Source of the DNA: Zingiber officinale
Lineage: Eukaryota > Streptophyta > Magnoliopsida > Zingiberales > Zingiberaceae
Assembly (NCBI RefSeq): GCF_018446385.1
Contig: NC_055996.1
Span: 53,180,365-53,244,364, forward strand
Length of the DNA: 64,000 bases
Reading direction: 5' to 3'
The position numbers were made by a program, and so were the translations under genes. The notes under the pieces are model-generated. The model saw only the letters and a program-made list of their open reading frames with translations, made no database searches and was not told the origin of the DNA. This document shows, piece after piece, positions 21,840-31,883 of the stretch (its first letter is position 1; each line of letters begins with the position of its first letter).

Positions 21840-22602
21840 AATTGCCCAATGGTGGGATCAAGGATCGCGGGTCTTGGAGTAGGAGTCGACGTAGGCGCCA
21901 AACTAAGTAACCACTTGAGTTTTTTTATTATTTTTCGCTGCCGCTTTGATATTCATTTTAAGAATCGATACAAAAAAGAAAAAAAATTTAACGAGCAATA
22001 TTCACCCCCTCCCCCCTTCTATCGCTCCTTTTCGATCATTCAGATTTGTCGAAGGAACAATGAGATTTTCATGATTGAACAGATCATATCACAACAAACA
22101 AGGAAGGAACAGTGGATCCGTTGACGGATAGAAGGATTAGTCGATGGATAGATTCATTCGGCGAAACCTTTTATCAGTTGACGGAACAAGCTCTATAAAA
22201 AAACCCTTGAGCTCCGAGCCAAAAATAACTTCTGCTTTTTAATTTTTTACTGTGTTTTTTCGTTGGTCATGCAAGTTGCAACTACTATGACGCCGAGAGG
22301 TTTCTCACAACCTGCGCTGCTTCTTATATTCATCATTGTCATTATACTTTACTTTTACTTGCACATTGTACGATCATTTGTAATATCAATTTCTCATTTA
22401 GTGGATTACTTAATGAAAGTGATCAACGATCGTGAGCTTTGGAGTAGGAGTCGGCTGAGTTCCGAACCAAGTAGAAAAGAGATGTGTTCTTTATTTTTTT
22501 TTACTTTATTCCGCTGCTTACTCTAACTGTTTACAAAAGATAAGAAAAATTTTTAAAGTTACGAGATTCACCTCTCCTCTCTCGTTCTTTCATGATCCAA
22601 CA

Positions 22603-22830
22603 CATTACTAGTGATTGAATTGGTGTTAATATTGATCCATGTCTTTGCAAGGTGTATCCATTCTTTCATTAACCATTTTGCTCGTTTGGTGTCACCTACA
22701 CCCAAACTCGCTTCATTGTCCAACTCTAGAACCTTAGATAGTGTTATTAATTCTTTGTCGATCCTGGATACGTCTATGCTAGCCCTGCTTGATTCATTCA
22801 AGAGTATGAATGATGGTTGTGGAAAAAAAA
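22603..22830 (-). pseudogene. Possible remnant of a PIF/Harbinger SANT-like protein
   Basis: The minus strand reads ...GVGDTKRAKWLMKEWIHLAKTWININTNSI, which resembles the start of the Myb/SANT-like protein accompanying PIF/Harbinger transposases (pattern W-x-LA-x-xW-x-N-x-S-x-D). It is short, lacks a start and its right side is cut by LTR F. The assignment rests on memory of the family pattern only. Confidence 0.3.
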
Positions 22831-23470
22831 AATTCTATAAGGAGGGAATGACATTGCAAATTGGCTTGCCATGGACTATCAATATCTGAGAGAGTTCGTA
22901 TAAAATGAGGTTGAGGGACATTATTCGGAGGAGCTAGGAAGTTTTGAGAGTTTTAAAAATTTGAAGAAAATTATGGAATGTATGGAACATTTTCAAAATT
23001 TTGAGGGTAATTTATGAACATGAAAAATTGAGAATAGTGAACATTAGGATGATCACGTAAATTTGTGAAGTTATATTTTCTTTGACATTTTCAGAATTGA
23101 AAATTTTCTAAAAGATGTATTCTAATTTGGATCCATTCCAGACGAATAGAAGATGAAATGGACTAGAAAAAATAAAGATAATTAATAACACAATTGAACG
23201 ACTTAGGATGAATGGAAAAATACTTTAAAAGATGATAGTTATATATAGACAGTAAAAACTAACCATTTCAAATGGCTAAATTTTCGTTTTAAAAAGATAG
23301 GAATAATCTTGGTCCAATGCAAATACCTGATTAAGGTTAAAAAAAATTTAACAGTGGAGCCCACCATCTATAAAAAAAACATTGGGTTCTAAATATTGAA
23401 CCCAAACACAGATTTAATAAAAAAAAGCTGCCGATCAGGTTTCTGAGACCAGATTCTACGTCAAAATCGA
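22831..23470. other. Intergenic DNA, nothing recognised
   Basis: AT-rich, with repeated TTTTGAGA/AAATTTT runs. No reading frame, RNA gene or clear repeat border. Confidence 0.5.
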
Positions 23471-23476
23471 CTTAAA

Positions 23477-23775
23477 AAATGGACCATTTAATTTATAATT
23501 ATAAAAGGATCGTAGTTGTAATTAATTATGATTTTTCTTTAAGTTCATTTTCTCATCAAATTGTAATTTAGATAGAACGGATAATTAAAAACTAACAGTA
23601 AATAAATGATCAGGTTATCAAGCGTCGAGCAAGGGACAACATCCAGGAAACCTCCGACCACCCATTTTAATCTAAACTATAATTTAGAGGAATGATAAAT
23701 TTAAAAAAATCACAATTAATTATGATTGAATAATGATTATAATTTAATCATAATTATAAATGATCCATTATCTGA
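23477..23775. repeat. Foldback repeat, MITE-like
   Basis: The left arm (about 23477-23537, ATGGACCATTTAATTTATAATTAT..., then GTAATTAATTATGATTTTT) is matched in reverse complement by the right arm (about 23705-23775, ...TCACAATTAATTATGATTG to ATGATCCATTAT). Arms are imperfect. No terminal motif or target duplication could be fixed. Confidence 0.45.
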
Positions 23776-23903
23776 TCCATTTCATGATATGATCTCCAAG
23801 TTTTTATCAGATTTTTTTGAAAAAAAAAACTTTTTAAAAATCCTTTAAATTCAGAGATCAGATCTTCTGATCCAGAAAATTTTGAACAAGAAGAGGTCAT
23901 GTC

Positions 23904-23974
23904 TATTCATTGGTTAGATGAATTGGACTCCACCTGTTAAATAGATGGGGTCCAATTCATCCAACCAATGAATA
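23904..23974. repeat. Hairpin of about 28 bp arms
   Basis: TATTCATTGGTTAGATGAA... pairs with ...TTCATCCAACCAATGAATA across a short spacer; the right arm is partly repeated again at 23979-24006. Confidence 0.65.
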
Positions 23975-24063
23975 AACAAGGAGTGAGGTCCAATTCATCC
24001 AATCAATAAATGAAAAGGAACTAAAAATTTCAAAATCCTGGACCAGAAAATCTCTACCCCTTA

Positions 24064-24219
24064 AATTCATCCTATTTTCCCTCTCGTCATCAGTCATAAA
24101 TGCGCGATCTCTCTCTTTTTTAATGACAAATAATAAATAATAATTCATCCTATTTTCCCTCTCGTCATCAGTCATAAATGCGCGATCTCTCTCTTTTTTA
24201 ATGACAAATAATAAATAAT
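24064..24219. repeat. Tandem duplication, 2 x 78 bp
   Basis: AATTCATCCTATTTTCCCTC... through ...AATAATAAATAAT is repeated with no difference that I could see, so the duplication is recent or the copies are being homogenised. Confidence 0.9.
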
Positions 24220-24630
24220 AATGACAATAATAAAAGTATCTAGTGATATTTTTCCAAACAATGCTTGAGCTAAATTTTGTAATGGTTGCAGCAGAAAGAG
24301 ACGTGTAAATGTTGCTTCTTCTTTGTTGCATATTCACATGTCCTGTAGGGTGGTGGCTGCATTAATGCAGGCATTCAAAGCACTTGATCATGCATCCTTT
24401 TGATTTTATCATGAGCATGGAAAGGTCCACTGGCTGTTGTTGGTCTCATGCCATCCATGAGACCTCAATACCTCAATTCAATTCTGTCTTTACCTTTACA
24501 GCCCTACTTGTTCATTCAAGAGACACTTTAATTTTCTGTTCCCTCGATTATCACTTACATCTTAAACTTTTTATCAAGTCAGTAAGCCCCCATGGTACAG
24601 TGAAAAACTTATCATTCAGATATTTATGAT
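24220..24630. other. Intergenic DNA, nothing recognised
   Basis: About 400 bp without a gene or clear repeat. Open frames here have no recognisable domain. Confidence 0.5.
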
Positions 24631-24639
24631 TTAATCTCC

Positions 24640-24765
24640 GGTACATTTATAAAATTTTTTCCTCCAAATAAGACGCGTAAACCTGAAATATTGTACTTTT
24701 AGGCTACTCACGCTTCTGTTTTCTAATTTACTTGGGCGGCTATTCAAAAACTTATGTGGAAATAA
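24640..24765 (+). repeat. Degenerate fragment of the SINE family at 38601
   Basis: ATCTCCGGTAC...TTTTTTCCTCCAAAT..ACGCGTAA followed by CGCTTCTG..TTTAC.TGG aligns by eye with the 3' half of the SINE (TTTTTCCTCCAAATGGGGGGC, CGCTTCCCGATTTACACTGG). The 5' half with the promoter boxes is absent. Confidence 0.4.
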
Positions 24766-24868
24766 ATTGATCGTCCTAGATTCGATGTTATCTAATTAAT
24801 TTTTTTAATCTAGTCATAATACTGTAGATTAGAGTTTGCTTGCTAATTATAGTTTATTGATATCGTTC

Positions 24869-25014
24869 AATTTATCATTTTTTTAATTCACACTTTATCT
24901 ATATATCAATGTGTTAATTATATATATGTGAATCTTTAATATTGATTTAATGACCTAATAATTAATACATTGATAGATAGATAAAGTTGTGAATTCACAA
25001 AAGATGATAAATTA
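24869..25014. repeat. Foldback element, about 50 bp arms
   Basis: Left arm AATTTATCATTTTTTTAATTCACACTTTATC... pairs with the right arm ...GATAAAGTTGTGAATTCACAAAAGATGATAAATT, followed by (TA)n. It looks like a small MITE; its class is not determinable. Confidence 0.6.
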
Positions 25015-25464
25015 TATATATATATATATAATATGTTTAAATTCGAGCCTATCATAATCAAATAGTAACATCTACCACAGCTAAAAAAGTAGCATATAAC
25101 GAAAGGATAGCACTTAATGCACTTAATATACTTAAAAGGATAGCACCTATCATCTAGCAAAACATTTATAGCGCCTACTATAATAAAATAAACATGTAAT
25201 ATAACTAAAAGATTATATTATATAAAATGCTACAAAAGATTTAACAAATGGAAAAACAAATTAAGTGACAAATGATCTTGAGTGTCAAAGTTGCACAAGT
25301 GTCTTAATCAATCAAACCCTTTAGGCCTTCCAATTTGCCAATTTGGATTCACATGTTTCACTCCACAATAAGCTCTGATTAGTTTTAACCAAAAATAATA
25401 ATTAATCTAATTAATTAGTTTTTTTATAAAAAAAAATAATTTACATTCTACACAAACTCATTAA

Positions 25465-26665
25465 TCATAATTCGTCCATCACCATGGAGAGGAAACTCTC
25501 TTGCTGTTCTTCTCCATCAGCACTTTCATCAAACAACCAAGATTCTAGCATTTGGAACGGCCCTTGTGCAGTCGCCTCCGGCGATCCCTCCAGTGCTGAC
25601 TCGTAATCCTCCAACCCTAGCAGTGTCGGCGGCGACACGATGCAGTTGGATGCGCTCATGCTCATCTGGCTCGAGGTGGAAGAATTGTCACTGGACTTGG
25701 GTGAGATAGTAGTACTAGCACTAGTTACCTTCTTCTTCTTGATCATCCATCCTTCGAGGAGCCGCGAAATGTTCTCGGTGTTGGCCGCATAGGTTATCGA
25801 CGGGAGGTGACTATCTTCGTACTTCATCGACTTCATTACGGAGGAACCCATGGGATCTTCCATGGACAAAGCTTTCGAAAGGGCGCGCTTTGCCATTTCC
25901 ACATTTGTTTGGAGGCACCTCTCCCATTGGCCTTTGGATTTGGGCATGGACCGATGGACAGCCGGCAATCCAAACCCGACGTTCACACAGTGCTCCGAGC
26001 TTGTGTCATTGAGCTTGTACTGGAGCTTCTTCTTCAAGTGCGTGTTCCAGTAGTTCTTGATGTCGTTGTCGGTCCGCTCGGGGAGATAAGAAGCTATAGC
26101 TGCCCACCTGATCACCCATTTCCAATAGACAAACACATTACAGTTTATATTTGCCCCAATTCACCATTAACATCAAATCAAACTTTCAGAACTTTTTGGG
26201 TGAGAACTTTTGCTCCAAAACTCATGTGAAAGATGAAAGATTCAAAGAAAAAGGTAAAAAAAAAAAAAAAATCGAGTATCCGATTGATATACCTGTTTCC
26301 TAGAAGAGCTTGGAGGTGGATGATAAGCTTCTCCTCTTGTTCAGTGAAGTTGCCACGCTTGATCCCTGGCCTGAGATAGTTAGTCCACCTGAGCCTGCAG
26401 CTCTTGCTGCACCTCAACAGCCCTAAATTGATTCCACACAGGCCCAATCAAAAAACAAAACCCTAATTATATATTTTAATTTTTCCAAGGCAATAATCAA
26501 AAGAGAAATTAAACAAGTGATGATCAACTCACCAGTTTTAGCAGGAACAGCCCTCCAATTGCTTGCTCCATGCTGTTGAATGTAAGAGACCAAGAGGATG
26601 TCCTCTTCTGGTGTCCAAGGCCCCTTCTTCACACTATCCTTGTCACAGCAAGGTGGCCTTCCCAT
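25465..26665 (-). CDS. R2R3-MYB transcription factor, subgroup 1 (MYB60/30/96/306-like)
   Basis: Three exons: 26665-26533 (133 bp), 26422-26293 (130 bp) and 26107-25465 (643 bp, with stop); introns of 110 and 185 bp have GT...AG ends. The 133/130 bp sizes are typical of plant R2R3-MYB genes. The 301-residue product starts [10 protein letters not shown]2 is about residues 14-61 and R3 about 67-112, with the regular tryptophans and an aromatic substitution typical of plants; both recognition helices are intact ([34 protein letters not shown]). The C-terminus has subgroup-1 marks: [18 protein letters not shown] (about 147-164), NISRLLEGW (200-208) and a terminal acidic block with LESWLF (275-280). 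Relatives control stomatal opening, cuticular wax and stress responses. It acts in the nucleus on MYB-type promoter sites. Nothing suggests a pseudogene. Confidence 0.95.
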
Positions 26666-26700
26666 AATAGATATATCAATCGATCGATCGATCTGTTTGC

Positions 26701-26734
26701 GCTGAGGGGGAGAGGGAGGGGGAGGGGGAGGGGG
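26701..26734. repeat. G-rich purine tract in the MYB 5' leader/promoter
   Basis: Plus strand carries GAGGGGGAGAGGGAGGGGG and continues with GAGGGGG units; the coding (minus) strand is C/T-rich. It lies between the TATA box and the start codon, and has at least five G-runs of three or more, so it could fold into a G-quadruplex on the template strand. Confidence 0.8.
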
Positions 26735-26741
26735 ATATATA
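26735..26741 (-). promoter_or_regulatory. TATA box of the MYB gene
   Basis: Minus strand reads CCTATATATCC, 70-76 bases upstream of ATG 26665. A start site about 30 bases on would give a 5' UTR of roughly 40 bases made mostly of the pyrimidine tract. Confidence 0.6.
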
Positions 26742-26759
26742 GGAGCTGACCTCCTCACC

Positions 26760-27700
26760 TCGGAGGCTGAATTAGGAGCTAGAGTTGGAAGAAGGAGGAG
26801 TCAAAGAAGACAGGTAGGTGCATTTAGTGAGAAGAGTTGTGGACACCTCAAAAGTCAGCTTGCAATTGAATGAATCGGGCTCTTGTAGTGATGACATGCC
26901 ACCACAGAACCGCGTGCATTCAATGTGGGCTTGTAGTTGCATGACTGACGTACTGTGGCATGCAGGGAATTGAAGAACCCTAATTGTGCTGTCCAGTTTA
27001 TAACTCTGATTTGGGTACCACAAATGGTGAAGCTTTGGGAATATATGTGGTTTAATTAGGTTTGTTTTGATTTCCACCTCCGCTGCAGGAAAAAAATGAC
27101 TGTGAGAATTTATGGAGAAATAATAGAATATAATATATCATTCTGTCATGGTACTTGAATGCTAATATTCTAGAAAACTGCAGTAACACAGCAATAAAAC
27201 ATCTTGATGAATCAATTTTGTTTTTTTTTAAATTCAAATTAGGTAGAGGATGAAAGGGCCATGACTATCTTTCATTTGCATAGAAGAACTAAATGATTAT
27301 TTTTATGATATATATATTTGGATAATAATCTGTTGAGTCTCAATCAAGTTCACAAACAGTTGAATTTGTACTAATTAACGATTTAGTTTATCATACTTGA
27401 TTTTCTAAAGATTCTAGTTCTTACTTGAATGCAACTCCAGTTACAACCAATCTCTTTAAATCTATTGGCACAGAAATTAGATTATAAATTTCATAACTCT
27501 AGTTAGCATTTCATAAATAAGAGTATAAAGCAAAGATAAAATCAAGTCATATATTATGTCTATACAATGTAAACATATCATATTATTGATCATCAATTCA
27601 TAGTTTACAAAATGAGAAAAAAAAAGTTTCTATAAACTATATCGTAGATTGATCATTAAAATCATAAGTCTGTTGTCTTTTATCTCTCTAGTAGGTGAGT
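26760..27700. other. Upstream region of the MYB gene, no gene seen
   Basis: About 940 bp between the MYB promoter and element C. Open frames here have no recognisable domain. It probably holds MYB regulatory sequence; no binding-site cluster stood out. Confidence 0.5.
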
Positions 27701-28245
27701 TTATTGTAAGTACTCCGAGTTAATTTTGATGTTAATCAACTGAGTTAAGTTAGACTCTGCGTGTTTGATATCTTGTGTTTAAGTGTGCAAAGACTCAGGA
27801 ACACGAGAAGTCGAGAGGAAGACGTAACGAGCGAGAAGGATAGCACTAGAATGGAGTCGATAGGCTCGATACATCCGAGAGATGATGAGCTGTGAAAGAG
27901 TACATGACTGAGTGAGAAGAACGCACGCGGTGCATCCAAAGGACGAGAAGCTGAGAGAAAGACTGCTTGAGGAGAATGACGGAGTTGAGTTTGTAGGATC
28001 GAAAAGAATTTAGATATCTCCACAATTGCATGATATTGTCCACTTTGGGCCTAAGCCCTCATGGTTTTGCTCTTGGGCTCTCCCCAAAAGGCCTCATACC
28101 AATGGAGATATCTTTTTCTCTTATAAACCCATGATCTTTCCCATGTGTTTCCAATATGGGACTATGTTTGCAACCTTGCAACCCCAACAATCCCCCCCCC
28201 TCAAACAAAGGACCATAGGCTTCCCACGTCCGATCCTCGACCCAC

Positions 28246-28380
28246 TAGGTCTTCCTGCCCCTCGGTCTACTCGACCTACTAGGACTTCCTTGCCTAGCCG
28301 CAACTAGGACTTCCTGCCCCTCGGTCCACCCGACCTACTAGGACTTTCCTTGCCTAGCCGCAACTAGGACTTCCTGCCTG
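28246..28380 (-). repeat. Tandem repeat inside the TRIM, about 68 bp unit
   Basis: Two copies of CCCCTCGGTCTACTCGACC...GCCGCAACTAGGACTTCCTG with a few differences, bounded by partial copies. Confidence 0.75.
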
Positions 28381-28510
28381 GTGTCTGGTCCTCTTGATCC
28401 GAACATAGGAGCCCCCACTTTCTTTGTTCAAGGTCAATATTGTACTCACATGGTTCAATCAGACCATAGCTCTTGTGCACAGTCGGTGGTTAAACCTTCT
28501 GGCAGTCCGG

Positions 28511-28522
28511 GCTCTGATACCA
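28511..28522 (-). promoter_or_regulatory. Primer-binding site of the TRIM
   Basis: Minus strand TGGTATCAGAGC, two bases inside the 28525 LTR. Confidence 0.9.
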
Positions 28523-30599
28523 CTTGTAGGATCGAAAAGAATTTAGATATCTCCACAATTGCATGATATTGTCCACTTTGGGCCTAAGCCCTCATGGTTT
28601 TGCTCTTGGGTTCTCCCCAAAAGGCCTCATACCAATGGAGATATCTTTTTCTCTTATAAACCCATGATCTTTCCCATGTGTTTCCAATATGGGACTATGT
28701 TTGCAACCTTGCAACCCCAACAGAGTTCAAGTGAGCTCAATTCTAGATGTCCAAAGCATCACTCAAGCGACTAGAATGAAGAATGGTCAACTTTTGAGTT
28801 GACCATTCTAGGCATGGGATAGATTCTAGGCACCTGAATTTTAGGTGCCTGGATCCATTCCAAGCCCCCTGAATGGGCTGCCACATCACCGTGATCATTG
28901 CCAGCGGATATGAGCAGGTTGAAGACCAGATGCCTAGTTTGGTTCCAGGCATCCAGAATCGTGCTGAGTCAATAGAGCCATTGGTAGAACCGTTGCTGAC
29001 ACAGATAGAGTTTCATCAATTCCAAGTGCCCGGATTGCTTCCAGATGCCAATATGATGCCACGTTAGCAAACGATCAATTTTAACCAGTGAACTATAATA
29101 GAGTCCTTGAGCACAAAATGAAATAACATGCCTATTCTTAACTTCTGTATTTCTTTCTAAGCTTTCAATTGTTGTAAGGGGCTTATCCTCTTTCAACCTT
29201 TGTCGAAGGAGTTTATTTAATGCTTTCAATTGCCTTGGATTAGCAATTACTCAGGTTGTAACCTCTTATTTCATCTTTATGTTATTTTATTTACATAATT
29301 AATGTGCGTATCCTTGCTAAGGTAGAAGCAAGAGAACTTGTTATTAACTGGTAGGTTATCTGTTCACCCCCTCTAATCGGTCCATCAATCCTACAAGTGG
29401 TATCAGAATCCAACTGCCTTAGAAGGACTAACGCCGACTAAAGCAATAAGAAGAATGGCTAGATCAAGCATCTATCCACTGAAGTTCAAGGGCAAATTCA
29501 CGGTATTGAAAAAGAAAATGGAGATATTCTTTAAAATCAATATTGATATTATTCTCTTTATAAAACTTGGTTTTGAAGTGCCCTGGAACAAGGATGGTGA
29601 AGAAATAGAGGAGCACCTTTGAAACAAGAAATATCAAACTGACTTTATGACCAATGGGAAGGTAGAATTCTATATGCTAAGCATACTACCACCTCAGGAA
29701 GTCAATCGAATTGGTGCCTATAACTCCATTAAAGATCTCTGGGAAAAGTTCCTAGAGCTTTATGAAGGAACGTCAGAGGCCAAACTAGCAAGATAGTACC
29801 TGCTTTGAAATCAACTAACCAACCTTCAGATGAAAAAGGGAGAAAAGGTGACTTATCTGCACGCAAACCTTAAGAAGTTGATAATTGGACTAACCAACCT
29901 CGGAGAAACAATGTCAAATTAGGGCTCCTTCCTATATGCATTAAATGCATTTCCAAGAACCTCAGAATGGATATCAATAGTAGATTCCTACTACATTTCG
30001 AAGAACTTGGTGGTAAGTACTTTAGAAGAATTATTTTTGACTTTGGAATTACATGAATCTCGATGTGTAGGATTTAAAGACATAGAAAAATCAAACCACA
30101 ACATTGTTAGGGTCGTTTGGTGCTAAAGGGGGGGTGAATAGCTTGTCACGTGCTCATTACTTGCTTCTTTGATAATAATATGCAGCGGAATAAACTCAAA
30201 GCAAACTTACAACGCTAACACAAAGGATTTACTTGATATCCACCTCAAGAAAAGGTGACTAATCCAAGGATCCACACACTACACGCTCTTCACTAATAAC
30301 AATACTCCTTCTTGGTCGCAGCCGGAGGCGAAGAAGCCTCGTACAAACTCACACAACAATATACAACACCCACAAGAAGAAAACACAAAAGATAAAAAAG
30401 GAAACTCTTTCTTCTTACTTACTTGTTGCTTGTTGTTGCCTCTTGAACCTTGGAAGTGTAACTACACTTGTCTCCAAGAGCCTTCAAGAACTGGCTGTGA
30501 AAGTGTGGAGAAGCTCGCTGAGATCGCCGCTAGAATCACATTGTAGTTGTTGGAGAGGAATACGCGAAGAAGACGCTCGCCAACGACTATAACCTATGC

Positions 30600-30960
30600 A
30601 ACGATCGGATCCCAATCGATTGAATGACTCTCAATCAATTGGGGAGGCTTTGAATCGATCGACTGATTGATTCAGAGCACCTCTGTGCTCTCTTGAAAAT
30701 GCCTGAATCGATTGCCCGATCGATTCAGTTTTATCACGTGATTTCTAGCTTCCCAATCGATCGACTGATCGATTGTAGGTTTCAATCGATCAACTGATCG
30801 ATTCAAAAGCTCACTGTTCACTCATAAATTCTCCCAATCAATTGACCAATCGATTGAAGAAGTTTTGATCGATTACCCAATCGATCAAGATAGTTTCTGT
30901 GTAAAATCGCATCAACCAATCGATTGGTTGATCAATTGGACCCCCCAATCGATTAGCAAG
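30600..30960. repeat. Cluster of ATCGAT-rich motifs in element D
   Basis: About ten degenerate copies of CAATCGATCGACTGATCGATT-like sequence, separated by unique spacers. Comparable in layout to the GGTCGACCGA block of element E. Confidence 0.7.
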
Positions 30961-31279
30961 TAGAAAACTGTGTAGAGCTTGAAATGAGCTTCGTTTCGCA
31001 TCCGAGATCACTTCATTCTGATATCCGATTCAAAAGTGATGACCTTCGGAAGTTTACTACGCCCGAACATCCTAGTTCCATGCCAACTCCCTATTGGACT
31101 TACGACCGCTAAGTGTTCGGTTAACTTTTGACCCATCAGGACTTCCTTCCACCAGATATCTGGTCACCCTTGACCCATCTGGATTTCCTTGTGCCAAGTA
31201 TCCGGTCAATCATTTGACCTACTTGGACTTCTTAATACTAGGTGTCCGGTCAACCTTGACTCACTTGGATTTCCACGTG

Positions 31280-31640
31280 CATAGCTTCACTTACCAGGTC
31301 TTTCCATCTGCCTAGCTTCACTCACTAGGACTTCTCATCTGCCTGACTTCACTCACCAGGACTTTCACCTAGCTTCACTCACTAGGATTTTCACCTGGCT
31401 TCACTCACTAGGATTTTTCCCTGCCCGGCTTCACTCACCAGGACTTTCACCTGCCTGGCTTCACTCACCAGGTCTTTTCATTGCCCAGCTTCACTCACCG
31501 AGACTTTCACCTGTCTGGCTTCAATCACCAGAACTTTCACCTAGCTTTACCCACTAGGATTTTCCAATTGCCTAGCTTTACTCACTAGGTCTTTCATCTG
31601 GCTTCACTCACCAGGATTTCCCATCTGTCTAACCTCCAGT
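31280..31640 (-). repeat. CTTCACTCACCAGGACTTTCACCTG tandem units
   Basis: About ten copies of a 25-30 bp unit CTTCACTCACCAGGACTTTC-CCTGCCTGG, the reverse complement of the GTGAGTGAAGCCAGG unit of family E. Confidence 0.8.
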
Positions 31641-31883
31641 TAGGACTTTCCCAGTCAAGTATCCAGTCAACCCCTTGACCTACTTGACTCTTCTTCATAT
31701 CTAACTGGTCAACCTTGACTAGAGGGGAATTGTGTCAACAATCTCCCTAAATGGGCGATTGCATCTGCAATCTCCATATATTGTCAAACATCGAAACCCA
31801 AACATCAAGACTCAAGTTTGAACCAACTCAAGTTTAGTCAACCAGGTCAACCTTGACCAAAAGGATATTGCACCAACAAACAT

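Larger units (their letters stand above)
20200..22114 (+). mobile_element. Element E: LTR-type insertion in host LTR F
   Basis: Begins TGTTGGTGCAATTGACC and is flanked by GATCC on both sides (20195-20199, 22115-22119), after which LTR F resumes (GTTGACGGATAG). The right end reads AACAGTG rather than CA, so the terminus is altered or some internal sequence remains. It has three parts: GTGAGTGAAGCCAGG repeats (20440-20610), a GGTCGACCGA-rich block (21060-21560) and an 18 bp perfect hairpin (21793-21839). No coding sequence. It is probably a solo LTR plus a short remnant. Confidence 0.6.
6336..22602 (+). mobile_element. Host LTR F (family E), split into three pieces by later insertions
   Basis: Pieces 6336-6643, 19747-20199 and 22115-22602 read through as one LTR when elements B and E are removed. 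Their order matches the uninterrupted sequence 20440-22060 of element E, including the GTGAGTGAAGCCAGG units, GGAGGACC...ATGTT, GAGGTCGTGTTCC and the GGAGTAGGAGTCG block. The last piece ends CATGATCCAACA. The left end was displaced by element A and lies outside the window. No coding sequence is seen. Confidence 0.65.
27992..28722 (-). mobile_element. TRIM-type miniature LTR element, 731 bp
   Basis: Two 198 bp LTRs (27992-28189 and 28525-28722; TGTAGGATCG...CCCCAACA) differ at one base (C/T near 28079 versus 28612). A perfect 5 bp target duplication GAGTT flanks it (27987-27991, 28723-28727), and the empty site is visible in C's other LTR (GACGGAGTTGAATTC, about 33732). The minus strand has TGGTATCAGAGC (28522-28511) beside one LTR and a G-rich purine tract beside the other (28190-28200). 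The 335 bp interior has no coding capacity, so it depends on another element. Near-identical LTRs mean a very recent insertion. Confidence 0.95.
27705..29395 (+). repeat. Left LTR of element C (interrupted)
   Basis: 955 bp of LTR once the TRIM and its duplicated 5 bases are removed. Matches 33459-34369 with many substitutions. Confidence 0.8.
30105..31878 (-). mobile_element. Element D: LTR-derived insertion in element C gag
   Basis: Begins TGTTAGGGTCG and ends GCACCAACA with a perfect 5 bp duplication AACAT (30100-30104, 31879-31883). The first 1.64 kb ends GTGTCAACA at 31740, followed by ATCTCCCTAAATGGGCG, which reads on the minus strand as a purine tract next to an LTR; the last 40 or so bases resemble the LTR end again. 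I read it as one LTR, a little internal sequence and a stub of the second LTR, a deletion derivative of a family-E element on the minus strand. Confidence 0.7.

Noticed and set aside
22263..22526. 87-codon plus-strand frame
   Set aside because: In the last piece of LTR F, hydrophobic by chance from AT-rich sequence, no family likeness.
25807..26229. 140-codon plus-strand frame across MYB exon 3
   Set aside because: Antisense of the conserved MYB R3 repeat.
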